64,000 nucleotides of DNA from Nymphaea colorata. Its lineage: Eukaryota > Streptophyta > Magnoliopsida > Nymphaeales > Nymphaeaceae. The position numbers and the translations under genes were made by a program. The notes under the pieces are model-generated. The model searched no databases, was not told the DNA's origin, and was given only the letters and a program-made list of their open reading frames with translations. The stretch lies in the NCBI RefSeq assembly GCF_008831285.2, contig NC_045149.1, positions 18,863,035 through 18,927,034 on the forward strand. The letters are read 5' to 3'. Of the stretch, positions 1-12,165 are shown piece by piece (within the stretch, counting starts at the first letter, position 1; each line of letters starts with the position of its first letter).

Positions 1-223
1 GTGGAGGTGTACAAGAAGGCAGTTTCACTTGTAATGTGCTGTGTAGACATTTGGCTGCATTATTGTACATTCGGTGAAAGAAAGTAAGTCGTTTGGAGGG
101 CGCAGCACTCTGCGAGAAAACACCGAATTCCACCGTGGGACGCCTGGCGGGTGTCCATTTGGGGACGCGGAAATTGCTATCAAACACGCTACGAATGTCA
201 ACTGGCTAGCAGATGCTGATTCC
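1..223. other. 5' flank of the PPR gene at window edge
   Basis: The PPR reading frame has no stop from 74 onward, but it has no ATG before 224. This stretch is therefore most simply 5' leader. An upstream in-frame exon cannot be excluded because the window starts here. Confidence 0.4.
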
Positions 224-2161
224 ATGCTGATCTCGCTTGGCGGCCTCGCCGGAAAATTGACGCAGCGGCATCTGGGACACCTAAAGACCCGGATATGGAA
301 TCGGGACTACGTCGGAAGACCAACTTCCGGCGGGATAGTGTCCTTAAATGCGACAATAACGGAGTTCATGAGGGCTGGCGCAGTGGCAAACGCGCGCAAG
401 CTGTTCGATGAAATGCCTCAGAGAGATGTGGTCACTTGGAATGCCATGGTCTCCGGTTACTGCAAAAATGGGCGTTTAAGGGAAGCCCGACAGTTCTTTG
501 ATCAAATGCCTCGGCGCGACATTATCTCATGGAACGCCATGATCATGGGCTATGTTCATAACTCGAGCTTGGAGGAGGCCCGCAAGCTCTTTGATGTAAT
601 GCCCGAGAGAAACGTGACATCTTGGAACTTGTTGGTCGGCGGGTACGCCGATGAAGCTAATGTTCGTGTTGTCCAGGAATTGTTTCAAAGGATGCCTGAA
701 CGGGACGTTGCCTCATGGACGATACTTATCGCGGCTTTTGCTGGGGAGGGATGGATCAACGATGCGCGAAAAGTGTTTGATGAAATGCCTGAGAGGGACG
801 TACGGGCATGGAACACGATGATTTCTGGATATGTGAAGAATGAGAGGGTTGAAATTGCTGAAAGTCTGTTTGTGAAGATGCCAAAACGGGATACCTGCTC
901 ATGGTTAGAATTGATCAATGGCTATGTTAGTTTTCGAAGGCTGGGTGATGCCATTAAATTATTTATACACTCACCAGATAAACCAATTGTCTCTTGGAAT
1001 GCGATTATTATGGGGTTGATTGATTGTGGTTTGGTCAAGGAAGCACACGCTCTATTTGAGAAGACTCCATGGAAGCACATGTTCTCCGAAACAAATTTGA
1101 CAGTGGGTTATTTCGATGTTGGAGATGTGAGAGCAGCCAGAAAATTGTTTGATTCGATGTCGGTTCGAGATGAAGTTACATGGAATGCAGCAATTTCTGG
1201 CTACTCAAAGAATGAGCTTGGAGAAGAGGGTCTGAATCTGTATGTACAAATGCATGAAGAAGGTGTGAAGCCTGATCATGCTACTTTCGTCAGTGTTTTG
1301 AGTATTATTTCATCCTTACCTTCTTTAGATAGTGGAAGGCAAGCTCATGGACAAATACTGAAGTTTGGCTTTGATTCAGTCGTTGCCGTTGGGAATGCTC
1401 TCATAACAATGTACGCTAGGTGCGGAAGCATAACTTCATCTTTAAGGAAGTTTCAGTACATGATTAACCATGATGTCATCTCATGGAATTCTATTATATG
1501 TGGATATGCTCAGCATGGTAATGCAAAGCAGGCGCTTGATCTGTTTGAGCAAATGAGACTAACAGATACTAAACCAAATGAAATTACATTTATCAACGTC
1601 CTCAATTCTTGTAGTCACGCTGGTCTGGTTGACAAAGGCCGACACTATTTTAATCTTATGCAGACGTATTATTGCATTGGACCAACTTCAGAACATTATA
1701 CTTGCATTGTAGACTTGCTTGGCAGATATGGGTTTCTTGATGAAGCATTAAAGTTCATATGTCAGATGAAATCTCATCGACTCGTTCCTAGTTCAAGTAT
1801 ATGGGGTGCTTTACTTGGGGCATGTAGAACCCATGGAAATGTTGAGCTGGGTGAGCTTGCAGCTAATCAAGCTCTTTTGATTGAACCATGTAACGCTGCT
1901 GCATATCTGATGTTGTTCGACCTATATACTGCTCAAGGAAAAAGAGAGGAAGCAGGGGAACTTCTTGCTCTGATGAGGGAGAAAGGTGTAAAGAAAGAAC
2001 CTGGTTGCAGTTGGATAGAGGTCAAGGATTGTGTGCATGTATTTCTTGCAGGGGATAGCTCCCACCCACAGATTGTAGGAGTTTACAGTTTGTTAAAAAC
2101 TTTGGATGCGGACATGAAAATGAAAATGAGTGAAAATCACCATAAGCTTTTAATATTCTAG
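224..2161 (+). CDS. PLS-class, E-subgroup pentatricopeptide repeat protein (single exon)
   Basis: PPR proteins of the E subgroup bind organellar RNA in mitochondria or chloroplasts and usually act in site-specific C-to-U editing, with a DYW-type deaminase supplied by a partner. The first in-frame ATG is at 224, giving 645 aa; the frame is open back to 74 but has no ATG there. The N-terminus (MLISLGGLAGKLTQRHLGHL) is rich in Leu, Arg and Lys with few acidic residues, like a mitochondrial presequence. About nine tandem 31-residue S-type repeats follow, with the recurrent core 'WNAMISGY...A..LFD.MP.RD'. Then come P, L and S repeats and an E domain (EPGCSWIEVKDCVHVF, AGDSSHP). The protein stops shortly after, so there is no DYW deaminase domain. 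It is intronless, as is usual for this family. The RNA target and compartment cannot be read from the sequence. Confidence 0.93.
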   Translation: MLISLGGLAGKLTQRHLGHLKTRIWNRDYVGRPTSGGIVSLNATITEFMRAGAVANARKLFDEMPQRDVVTWNAMVSGYCKNGRLREARQFFDQMPRRDIISWNAMIMGYVHNSSLEEARKLFDVMPERNVTSWNLLVGGYADEANVRVVQELFQRMPERDVASWTILIAAFAGEGWINDARKVFDEMPERDVRAWNTMISGYVKNERVEIAESLFVKMPKRDTCSWLELINGYVSFRRLGDAIKLFIHSPDKPIVSWNAIIMGLIDCGLVKEAHALFEKTPWKHMFSETNLTVGYFDVGDVRAARKLFDSMSVRDEVTWNAAISGYSKNELGEEGLNLYVQMHEEGVKPDHATFVSVLSIISSLPSLDSGRQAHGQILKFGFDSVVAVGNALITMYARCGSITSSLRKFQYMINHDVISWNSIICGYAQHGNAKQALDLFEQMRLTDTKPNEITFINVLNSCSHAGLVDKGRHYFNLMQTYYCIGPTSEHYTCIVDLLGRYGFLDEALKFICQMKSHRLVPSSSIWGALLGACRTHGNVELGELAANQALLIEPCNAAAYLMLFDLYTAQGKREEAGELLALMREKGVKKEPGCSWIEVKDCVHVFLAGDSSHPQIVGVYSLLKTLDADMKMKMSENHHKLLIF

Positions 2162-5100
2162 CGCAAGAAGTTCCTGGCTAGTTTCTGTATCAAATTCTTG
2201 CGTACATCCTACTGTATTCTTTATGTGACTGTCATTTTTCTGGTTTTCGTAGATGCCAATTCAAGTTGGAGTCTTTTGTGTGATTTCGCTGGAGTTGCTG
2301 GCGTCTGGTCCAAGCCACCATTGTTGTTTGGTTGGCCAGAATTGGCGGAATCTTTTGAAACTCAAAAAGGGCTACTCTTCTAACATATGAATGACCTTGT
2401 CAACCTCAATTTTTCGTGGAATATGACCATCCTTATAATACAAAATAATTACACAATTTTCGGGCTTTTGACTAAGATCAAGTCCAGCGTTCGTCTAACG
2501 AGAGTTTAATAATAACCAAATTTTCTGATTTTCATCCACTTTTTGAATGATCTGTAGCCTCTTGGATAATAGGACCAGCCATGGCACGCCCATGCTTGGT
2601 TACACTCTGCCTTTCATTAATTGCAAGTTGCAAAGTTAGTGGTTGAATACCTTATTCGCTGACATGTGGTACTAAGTTACATTAACATATAAAACTATTT
2701 ACTAAATGAAGCAAGGCTCTTAAATGCGATATTTTCATGGCCATGTAACGTAATGAAGTTCTTATATCTTGGCCACTCAGTGGAACCAATGTCTGGAATA
2801 TGCTCCAAAAAGCTCCGCCTAAAATTGTTACTCGTCTTACGTAAGCATGTACATCTTTGCTGTAATGCATTCAACTTAAGTGGTGGCTCTTGTAATCTTA
2901 AACATAATATCCATTGGGACATCATAATAGAAAACAGTAAGTCACATTACCCTGATAACAATTTCCAGGTTTACCGTGGGAAGCAGTCGTTGTATCTTAC
3001 TCTGTGTAGAGCACATCCCAATTCATGTGTTGTTTTCTCACTCGAGATTGCAGCCAAATGTACTATATCTGCAAGGACAGAACTTGAAAAATGAACAACA
3101 TGGATATTTTCATTGGTAAACTTACCAACTTAATATTAATATTATCGTGATTCCTGCGCTGCACTAGGTAAGGATAAATAAATGGAATTCAATGTTATTC
3201 CTTCAACCTAGATTTTTTGTCTTGATGGCAGTCGGGTTGAAGAAGAGGTTTTACATTATACCAAGAGACTTTCCCTGGAAACCAAACGTTTGACCTCCTT
3301 CAAACCAAACAGTATCATGTTCGTTTGCCTAGCTAGGCGGACGGTGCTCTTGTAGGCAGCTGTTTTTTCTTAAAGAACAGATCCCCCACTTGAGTTTTGT
3401 TTATATGACATCAGACACATGTAAGTTTCCAAAGATTAAGCTAACTGGCCTTTGGTGTCACCATCAAATCTCCAACTGCGCTACCGAAAGTTGATCATGG
3501 ATAAGCCTTATCTTATTGCTCCAGAAATCCATGCATGTGGAAAGAAGTCAAGGGCATAGTGCATGTAGAAGTCGAACTTGCCATTCGTACTACATGCAAA
3601 TAAGGAAAATGAATCTTCTTAATATGAACTGGAACAGGAAAATGAGGGCATTCATCAAGCTTGACCAGCAGGTTGCAGAAAATTCAGAGCAAAAGCAGAA
3701 GCTTAATTGAGGTAATTATACTGAAGGGTTATAAATTGTCACTATATTGCATAAAATATTCAAATCTAGATGACATTAAACAGTAATTGATGTTGTTCTA
3801 TTATGCCATAGTCAAATTTCCAGTAATTGCCTGATTGGTGGTGGTGTACATGTTGACACAGCTCATGTGCCATAAAGGGTAAAGCAGAAACCTGGTGTCT
3901 TTGTTATCTTCTTTAAAGGGCAATATAAAATTGGCATCCCATTGCTTTGGATGTGCAGTAGTGCATATTTTGGCTGATTCGATTATATCAGCCTCCTAAT
4001 TAACTGATGTAGACTGAAAGCTAAAGGCCACCTTCTTTTGAACCAGAATTTCTATTTTCTTTTTCCCTTTTCATGTTGGGATTTTATTTTTCTCTGAAAA
4101 TCCAGCAATATCATGGTTTTTAAGGTCAGACATCTCAGCAAAAGAAGTCCAAGCAATTCTGCTAACCAAATTTTCGTGCCTTCCATATAACAGATAAGAA
4201 AAAGTACTCTGCAATATTCCATTGAGATCTCTCAAGCCCTCAGTGCGTAAAGAAAAGTGCTGAAAGCAACCCATTGTCGGATCCTCCTACCTGTACTCTA
4301 TATTCTATTCCCTAGACATTCTCCCTTCCCTTTTCTTCTCTTTTTCCCATTTTTCTATCTTCTCCACTGCTCTAGTCAGAGGAGTTAGGAAACTGATACA
4401 TAAGACGAGGCTCCACCTTGATGTGGGACTGAGGAAAGCACGCAGCAGCAGGTCGTCAAGGCAGACTTTCTGCGAGATTTCGATTTCTCAGCTGCCTAAT
4501 CAAACTTGGTACTCCCCTGATTGACAGAAACTCAATCCCGGAATCTTTAAGACGGCTAAAAGTGAACAAGGAAACAACTGAAATTTAAGCACTAAACAGG
4601 ATCCCGCTTTTGATTTTTGGATGTTCTTAGTCTCATCTTGGGGGAGAATAGATTTGGGCATGACATGAAATGTCTCCCAAGGTCATGAGGTTCCAGTTTT
4701 TTGTTGGTGCGCATGATTTCTTTGACCATGCATGACTGTCATACAGGGTCATTGTTTAGACGGCGTGATCTTGCTCGAACCTCTGGCATATACCAAAAAG
4801 ATACTGCAATCAGCCTTCACTGATGTGTGAAGACTAAATTCCTCTCTTTTCTGGTAGAGGATTTCTTGGTTCTGGCTTCGTCTGCATAGACTGCAAGATC
4901 TTGACCCTTGGATTAGCCATAATTGAGGAGAAATGCATGATAGAAGATGCATGCACAGGATCGAGGCATAGTGTTGACACATATATTTATTTAAAGATTG
5001 GAGGAAAGACATTATTCGACACACAATTCTTCGTTGGAATATCAGTAAGAGGGATTAAAGCTATATATTGAGATATATTAAGAGAGCTACGTCCACTCAT

Positions 5101-6725
5101 TTCCTGGCTTTATCAATCTCGATTAAGGTTGCAGGTTCGCAGCACCAAGGGCATGCGGCTAACATGGTGTTTCCTAAGAGGACATAATACATGTCAAGAA
5201 AGACCTGTGACATACATGCGAAAACATGGCGTGCTAATTTGTGTGGCATAGGCACTAGTGACGCTCAAGAGGCGATGGAGATTCTGGGACCAAAAGTCGG
5301 TTTCAGTCATCATTCAGGACGAGACTCCAGGCCGCCTGATGTCTGTACGTATCTGATTTTGTCACCACAAAGTTCACACTCAAAAGTCTTAGTTATAACA
5401 CAAACACACGCAAGAAACAACACTGTAACGGGGACCCCTTTTTTGCACCTCTCTCTCTCTCTCTCTCTTCCCTCCTGCAAGTGGTAAGGGGCTTGCCCAC
5501 AAAGAAGATTCTCTTCTTCTTTGGAATTGAGGAGCAGGCATCCTAAAGGAAGGGAAGCACTGGGCCTACCGCTTTTGGTGGTTTGGAGGAAAAGGCTCAC
5601 TTGGCTGATGAATGGAAACAGCGTTGATATCACGCTAAGTGAATAGCACCCCACCGACCTTATCCCCCTCTCCTCCAATTGAATTCCATATTTTTCTGTA
5701 TCCACATGAAATACTTTTTGTGTGTGTTCTTGGTCGAAGACGCCACTTACACATTGGGAAATTGGTCCAGACCGGCTAAATCAGTCTTGTCTGTTTAATA
5801 TCTCTAAAAGTGGTTTTACTTCCCTTGTTCTCTCTAGCTCCACCATTTCTCGAGCGCTGGACCTTTCATTATATCATCATCAGGTGACACCACAAGGCCA
5901 CCTTAAGCGGTATCTAAAATGGGTTTTAAAAAAAACACCAAATGGGTTTTAAAAACAACACCAAATGGGTTTTAAAAACAAAAACATCTACATATACAGA
6001 AAATTAAGAAAAGTTAAAAAATGGAAACAGAGAAGCTAAAATGATCTTCATACTGACTATACTGTCGAGATCCTTGAATCTAAGACAGACAGGCCGTTTG
6101 ATAGCATTTTCAACACACCTGGAACAGAACAAGCTGGGCTGGTGTCTTAAGTACCCATGCATACGTCAAGGCTTACCTCTTCCCTACACTTTTAGTCTGT
6201 GTCAGTGCATCTTGTCCCTATTATAGGCCTCTATAGAAATACTATGTTATGTTCAACACTATATGATAAAATATGAAACTCACGCATATTCTTATACAAT
6301 TAGCAGCGGTTATACAAAAATTTAAGAAAGTGCTAGAGCTAACCCAATTCGAGCACTGTAGCTTCTCTCTTATTTGAATGCATGGGAAACAGTGAAGGAC
6401 CCACAGTAACCATGGATATATAGGCATCAAACTGCCTGGAATTTTTAAGAATTTCACACGTCCAAGAAACCCAGCAAGCGAAGGGGCTGCTGATTCTTGA
6501 TACTTTGAAAGTGTCAACGTCCGAATTTGTCCTTTACGTCCAAACCTTCGTCATCTCCAGTACCTTCCACTTGCTTCACCGTTTGTGTGATCTCCAAATC
6601 TGTGCCATACAGTGAGACACGAGCAATTTTTTTCTCTTCTTTTCTTATTATTTATTATCTTTTTTGTCTTCCACAAAGGAAATCCTCTTATTAGTTCATT
6701 CCACTTTATTCTCTCTCCAACTCTC
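2162..6725. other. Intergenic stretch, no gene recognised
   Basis: This holds the 3' flank of the PPR gene and AT-rich DNA. Short reading frames here (for example 2753-3094, 3516-3710, 5191-5487) show no family signature and no convincing splice context. Visible structure is limited to a (CT)n run near 5450-5468 and a 23-bp tandem repeat at about 5917-5985. I see no RNA gene. Confidence 0.5.
5917..5985. repeat. Three-copy 23-bp tandem repeat
   Basis: The unit AAATGGGTTTTAAAAACAAC(A)CC occurs three times, starting at about 5917, 5940 and 5963. It is a minisatellite with no visible function. Confidence 0.8.
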
Positions 6726-6734
6726 CATAAATAC
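6726..6734 (+). promoter_or_regulatory. Possible TATA box of the DUF4408/DUF761 gene
   Basis: CATAAATAC lies about 70 bp upstream of the ATG at 6801, which would leave a 5'UTR of roughly 40 nt. A pyrimidine-rich leader (TTTCTCTCTTCTTCTCGCCCC) follows, as is common in plant core promoters. Confidence 0.45.
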
Positions 6735-6800
6735 ACACACCACGGTTCCATCTCCACACTTTCTCTCTTCTTCTCGCCCCCGATTCTCCCGAAGGCGATC

Positions 6801-7421
6801 ATGGAAAAGTTGCAGACATCACAATTTGCCAAATTAGTTCTCATTGCGCTCTTTGTTTTCCTCTTCACTCCCTTCGTCTCCACATGGATGAAGCCTCCCT
6901 TCCTCTTTCTTCTCCTCAACCTCCTCATCCTTGCTCTAGGTGCAGAGTCGGGCATTTTCACCAGCTCCAAGAGCAAGGCTCACGAGGAGAAACCCACCTC
7001 AACCACTACCACCACCACCACAACCACCACCACCACCATTTTTGTCTCTCACAAGGAGAAGAAAGATGAGAAGCTGGCCAGTGCTAATGATCATGGGGGA
7101 GCCATTAACAGTCGCTGCGGTGATAGTGCTAAGGTGGTGGAGAAGCCAAGTGCTGATAAAATTGTGAAGGTCGTCAGAGTGAGGAGCGTGAAGAAGTGCC
7201 CCTCAACCCCCAGCTTGTTCTTTATAGACGACCACGATGATCAATCCAAGGAGGAGGAGGAGGTGGAAGAAGATGATGAGAAGACGGTCGCCGACGAATT
7301 GAGTGCACAGGAGCTGTTCTTTAAAGCAGAGAGTTTCATCGGGAATTTCTACAAGCAATTGAAGATGCAGAGGGAGGAATCGTGGAAGAGGATACAAGAC
7401 CTCTACCATAGAGCCATTTAG
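6801..7421 (+). CDS. DUF4408/DUF761 domain membrane protein (single exon)
   Basis: This is a plant-specific family of small proteins with an N-terminal hydrophobic DUF4408 segment and a C-terminal DUF761 (cotton-fibre expressed) motif; its biochemical role is unknown. The ATG at 6801 gives 206 aa. Two hydrophobic segments are visible, at about residues 9-27 and 32-49, joined by STWMKPP. The middle is low complexity: twelve consecutive Thr at about 68-79, encoded by an (ACC)n-type microsatellite, and an acidic run (EEEEVEEDDE). The C-terminus carries DUF761: ELSAQELFFKAESFIGNFYK followed by QLKMQREESW. The longer upstream frame from 6612 has no ATG start and was not used. Antisense and frame-shifted His- or Pro-rich frames over the repeat are shadows. 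A broken relative appears at 32.2-33.8 kb. Confidence 0.88.
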   Translation: MEKLQTSQFAKLVLIALFVFLFTPFVSTWMKPPFLFLLLNLLILALGAESGIFTSSKSKAHEEKPTSTTTTTTTTTTTTIFVSHKEKKDEKLASANDHGGAINSRCGDSAKVVEKPSADKIVKVVRVRSVKKCPSTPSLFFIDDHDDQSKEEEEVEEDDEKTVADELSAQELFFKAESFIGNFYKQLKMQREESWKRIQDLYHRAI

Positions 7422-8813
7422 CTGCCCTGCACGCTTTGACAAGTTCTTATGACAAATTCTTATATTAGATTAGAGAAAAGGAAAAAAATGATGTTTTTGT
7501 TTCATGGCTTTTAGTTTTAGGTATATGTATTTGTTTCATGGCTTTTAGTTGTAGGTATAGGTGCATTAATCATTTGATGATATATAATTTTGTATGTGTT
7601 TGGTTCTAATAGGAATTCTCTGCTATTCTTGGGGATGTAAGAACTTGATCCATGGGGAAGAACACACACATACACACGAGCACAAACGCATGCGCACACT
7701 TATCTCTCTCTCTCTCACACACACGTGCATATAGCGTGAGCACTTGTATGCAGGTTGAGACAATCGCTCGATGACCTCACTTTGGAAATAAGTATCGCTG
7801 GATTCGTTCCTTTTCCAATTCCTTGTTTTTATTTGGTGTCGTTACCTACAGAAAAGGTATATGGCAGCCCAATGTCGTTTTCATCAACTATCACTCGTAT
7901 TCTTTCTTATCACAGATCTTATCCTACAGCTTAATCTATAATTATACAAATCCATCACACATATATGTAGCCGATGAAAATGGCAGAAACAAGTTAAACA
8001 CATGAAGCATATTCTACTGTTATCTAGAACATACTGACAAATAACATATTCATACGCATGCAGCGAACGAGAGAGAAAGAGATTGCATAATCGAAATTAA
8101 AACATTCCAAGAATAATGGATGGCAGGGTACAGCTTAGAAAAACAAAACAATAGAAAATAAAAAACCAGCAGTAGAGAAAAAGAGAGAAACAACATCCAG
8201 CGGCTAGAAAGCCTTTACGATAACTAGAATCTTCACACAGAGGGTGCGCAAAGAATGGTGGTAATCAACACGCGTGTCGCGAAAGAAGACGTCATTGCGA
8301 GTGATCGAAATCTGCCACCAGAAGATAAATAACCATGTACGTCAAAGAAATCGCAAAAGAGAGAGAGATGTTGCTGCATTGAAACGATGGTCGATCATCA
8401 ACGTCGAATCAGTGGTAGGCCACTAAATATTTATCTATGGTTTTTGTTATTAAGGGATCTTTGATAATAATTACCATTATGTTTGTGCGTTGAAAATAAC
8501 GGTGGGTGCTATGTGGATTGTTAACATTCTAATCACCAAAAGAAAGGGTTTCTTTGTTATGTCTCTAGAAAATTGGAATGCATGAACTGGTAATTTTCTA
8601 CAAGTACTCTATCTTTAAACCCATACTTATTTCATTGTTAACGAGTAATCTGAAAGGGATCCTTCATCCTTATGAAATGAACCGTGTCAAGCGCATCCGT
8701 TTGGAGCATGTTTGGTAGAAGCAGTCTTCTACACAGCGCTTCAAAACAGTGTATACTTAAGAATAAGAGGGCGCATCAAAGATTAGAAAATCCTTTTCCT
8801 GCAGAACCTGACT

Positions 8814-8858
8814 AAGTTCAGGAACTTTACCAGCATTACGCTCGAAGTTCCTGAACTT
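8814..8858. repeat. 14-bp perfect inverted repeat
   Basis: AAGTTCAGGAACTT at 8814-8827 is matched by its reverse complement at 8845-8858, with a 17-nt loop. It could form a small hairpin. No flanking gene suggests a function. Confidence 0.7.
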
Positions 8859-9856
8859 GGTCGTGACCTGTTTCAAAAACCAATCGCTTAGGCCTTTGCG
8901 CTTCTGATAATCTTGGAACGTTTATCCACGTTGAAAATTCCTCAAACATGACCCACCAACATGCCTTAAATGAACTGAACTAGATTAGTTTTAATGTTAA
9001 AGGGACAATTTATCATAGAAAACCCAAAAACCTGAAAAGTTCCATGAGCCTTTTCCAATCAATCCCTGTCTATAAATTAATTGGCACATCCCTGTATACA
9101 TCAAGGAACTAAAGAACCTAAAGAGAACAAAGGGGGAGCAGATAAGGATGCTTTGGACTCTTTGGCACCAAAAAATGCTCAAAATTGTGTTGCATTCATA
9201 TCTCGATGAAACATGGGCCACACATCTCCAAGATAGGACATTGGTTGCATGGATATATTGTGTACAGTAGCAGCTGATTGGGTAGGTCGGCCCGCAACTG
9301 CTTCCATCCACGTCCCACTGGTGGCAGACATGGACATATTATCATACAATATTTGACAACCGATCCACACGTTCTTATCCCTAACTCCATGCTCGATTCT
9401 TATATTGAAGACAAGGCCTTGACCTCAGATTTCAAAGAGTTGATGCTGCCTTTTAAAGTACTTTTTGACTCCCCACTAGATAAGATTAGCTGTGTAGATG
9501 AAAGGAAGCAACCTTTACAAAATGCACATCCTTCAAAAGAGTCTGCTTGGTTTCCCTTAGTTCTTAGATATTTGTTAGGATCAATTCGAAGGCACCAAGT
9601 AAAGAAAATGGATTCGGGGAAGATGCATGAACTAAAGACAACGTTTTAATATATATGTATATATAAATTGAATGATGACTCTAACTGTTCAATGTCATCC
9701 AGTCATTTAACAATGACGATCCGATCCAACATGATTGGCACTTAAAGAAAAAAATAAAGAGAAAATGTGATGAGTATTTTCGTCATCTAACATTAATTCA
9801 TACCTTTATATCATTGTTTTTCTCTCATCTGTCCATCTTATCATTAGATTATTGAA

Positions 9857-9913
9857 TGATATATATATATATATTATATTATATATATAGAAAGAGAGAG
9901 AGAGAGAGAGAGG
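9857..9913. repeat. Compound (TA)n/(GA)n microsatellite
   Basis: An interrupted TA run is followed directly by a GA run of about 22 bp. Confidence 0.9.
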
Positions 9914-10552
9914 TTAGAATGGGTTGGATGGAACCCAATGAACGAGCATGAATCAGAACATAAAATATGATTGCGTATGACTTCCGTTTATTTGTTCGAT
10001 CAAAGAACGATATCTAAAATCATGAATATTTTTTGAAAAAAGCATATAGTGTTCTTAAAATATGTATTCTAGGAGTTCGTAGTTCTTCTTCCGAGAACCT
10101 TCTAGTTAAGTATACGGTGTTACTTTAGTGCATAAGAAGGAAGCAGTACTGTGTGCTTCTACACTTCTACTAACTCTTGTCTTGTTTCTCCATTATTGTA
10201 CGCTTGAGTTTCGAAAACTTCAATATTTCATTATATAAACACAAACGAAGTTGATGGAATTTTTAATTTCTTTATGATAAGGGTGACAATACATGGAAAA
10301 TCACCTCAGGCAAAAGAGAACGAACGGCATTCGTGAAAAGTTGATGCAATGTGATCCCCATCTAACACCCTTCACTCTTGTCACCTCACCACAACCACAA
10401 GGGACAAAAGCCATAGATCAGCAGGTCCGATTATGTTGTCCTCCACCTAATAGCATCCGTTAATGGTGACGATGTACTCCTTGGAATGGACTGTTGGCCA
10501 GCTCGTAAGAACTTTGTCCGTTATGGTTGACAGCTTCTCTCTCTATCTCTCT

Positions 10553-10554
<2 letters not shown>

Positions 10555-10610
<56 letters not shown>
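10555..10610. repeat. (TA)n microsatellite, about 56 bp
   Basis: This is an almost pure TA dinucleotide run preceded by CT-rich sequence. It is the longest TA run in the window. Confidence 0.95.
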
Positions 10611-10612
<2 letters not shown>

Positions 10613-11355
10613 CTAAACCTGGTCAATCATGGAGATGCATGTGGGGCCATTTGGCATTTAGAAACAGAGTGTTCCAAGAATTTATATATTCATAAGACAC
10701 TTATTCAGATGTTATATGAATCAATCTTAATTTTGAAGCATATTCATGAAACACTCGCACCTTGTTCTTAATGGGAAGCGGCTCTCAGTGTTGCATTGGG
10801 GTATGGTCGTGAGTCTACAGAGGTCTATGCAACTTAAATGGGTAGAGTACACAGAGTGTACTTATTAACACTGCAAGCTTCTAGCACCAGCAGTCTTTTT
10901 TGACAATAAAAATCGGAGCTGCATGAGAATAGAAGTATGGAAGGGACAAATCTATAAACAAGTTAACATTTACCAAGTCGAACATGAAATATCACTTAAA
11001 ATTAAGCTAAGTTAAACTTTCTTTTGGGATTTCTTGGTCGAAATTGATGCAGATATATTCGCCAATCGTGCTGAAGAGTTGTTGGTGGATTTTGATGTTA
11101 ACTTTTAATCAATTCCGGCCTTCAGCGGACGTGAATTGAATATATAAAGAGGAGTATCAAACTCCAGTGGGCAGCCAACGTTAATGAATTAGCCAATCAA
11201 GAACTATTGAAACAAAATGTTATCATAGAAGACGCGGGTTGGTTGTATAATATTTTGAAGTTGAATGTTATAAAAAATAATCAATCGGAAATTCCATGCA
11301 GATGATGGCCTCAATGATAGTTTACCCAAATTGTTGTTCGATCGTCGACCAAGCC

Positions 11356-11563
11356 ATTCAAACCAGGGGCGGAGCCAGGATTTTTTTCAGGGGCTGATCG
11401 GCAATCTGACCTCTGGATTCAGGTAGGGCCAAACTGAATTCTAATACAAAAAATACATTACACAATTAAAAATATTATTTTTTCAATGTAAAAAAAAAAT
11501 TCATTGGTTGGGGTAGGGCCATGGCCTAGGCGCCCCCCCCTTCCCTCCGCCCCTGATTCAAAC
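11356..11563. mobile_element. hAT-type MITE, 192 bp, with 8-bp target site duplication
   Basis: The element runs from 11364 to 11555. It begins CAGGGGCGGAGCCAGGA and ends CTCCGCCCCTG, giving an 11-bp perfect terminal inverted repeat. Identical 8-bp sequences ATTCAAAC flank it at 11356-11363 and 11556-11563. An 8-bp duplication and CAGGGG-type termini fit the hAT superfamily. It is too short to code for a transposase, so it is non-autonomous. The identical target duplication suggests a fairly recent insertion. Confidence 0.85.
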
Positions 11564-11819
11564 TACTTAAAATAGTTCAGTGCACAAGTCTCCATGCCCT
11601 AAAATATTACAACTAGACTCAGAAAACAAGAAAATTCTCATTTGAAGAAAAAAAAAAAGTTCATAGTTCATACGATCAGTAAGAGACAGAAATGTAAATC
11701 ACAAGGAAAATCCATCGAAAAATCCATCGAGTAGCCGAGTAGTACCCTTCTCCAATATTTAATCTAATTCATAGTCGCTACTCCCAATGTTTAATTTCAT
11801 ATGCTTAATAAATATATAA

Positions 11820-12165
11820 CATGAAGCTTAAGATCAAATTTATGTCAGAACTGAAATCCTTAGTTTGTTAAATCCTGAATTTGGCAGCAAAATCACTTCT
11901 GAAACAGCAAAGCATGCTTCATCTGAATCTTAAATTTAAAATGCAAAGAGTAAGCCTAGACTTGTCTAAAATCATACTTTGCAGATCCCCTTGTTAGATA
12001 AACAGTAGAATTTGGCACCGTGAACTTCAAATCTACATTAAGTAACGAAAACCTCTGATTTGAGAGTTCCAACTAAGGGCGAAAGACGAGACCTTAAATC
12101 CGTGGATATGAGATCCTTAGTGATACAAGATCTCAGTGCTTAGATCCGAGATAAACAAACATAGC
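11820..12165. repeat. GATC-rich dispersed repeat fragment
   Basis: This stretch is dense in GATCT, 'ATCCTTAG' and 'AAATCC' words that recur at 12.48-12.73, 15.16-15.29, 31.75-32.02 and 63.45-63.90 kb. I infer a degenerate non-autonomous transposon family. Boundaries are approximate. Confidence 0.35.

Larger units (their letters stand above)
7422..11355. other. Gene-free AT-rich stretch
   Basis: This is the 3' flank of the DUF4408/DUF761 gene followed by repeat-like DNA. It contains a (CA)n-type run near 7662-7690, a 14-bp inverted repeat at 8814-8858, mixed (TA)n/(GA)n at 9857-9913 and a long (TA)n at 10555-10610. The frame at 9278-9649 has no recognisable domain. I can support no gene here. 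Confidence 0.5.

Noticed and set aside
5310-5705. 131-codon minus-strand frame
   Set aside because: It runs through a (CT)n repeat and has no domain or conserved motif.
6884-7167. His-rich and Pro-rich frames over the DUF4408/DUF761 gene
   Set aside because: They are other-frame readings of the (ACC)n microsatellite inside a real gene.
9278-9649. 123-codon plus-strand frame
   Set aside because: No recognisable family, and overlapping antisense frames of similar length. A database search would decide it.
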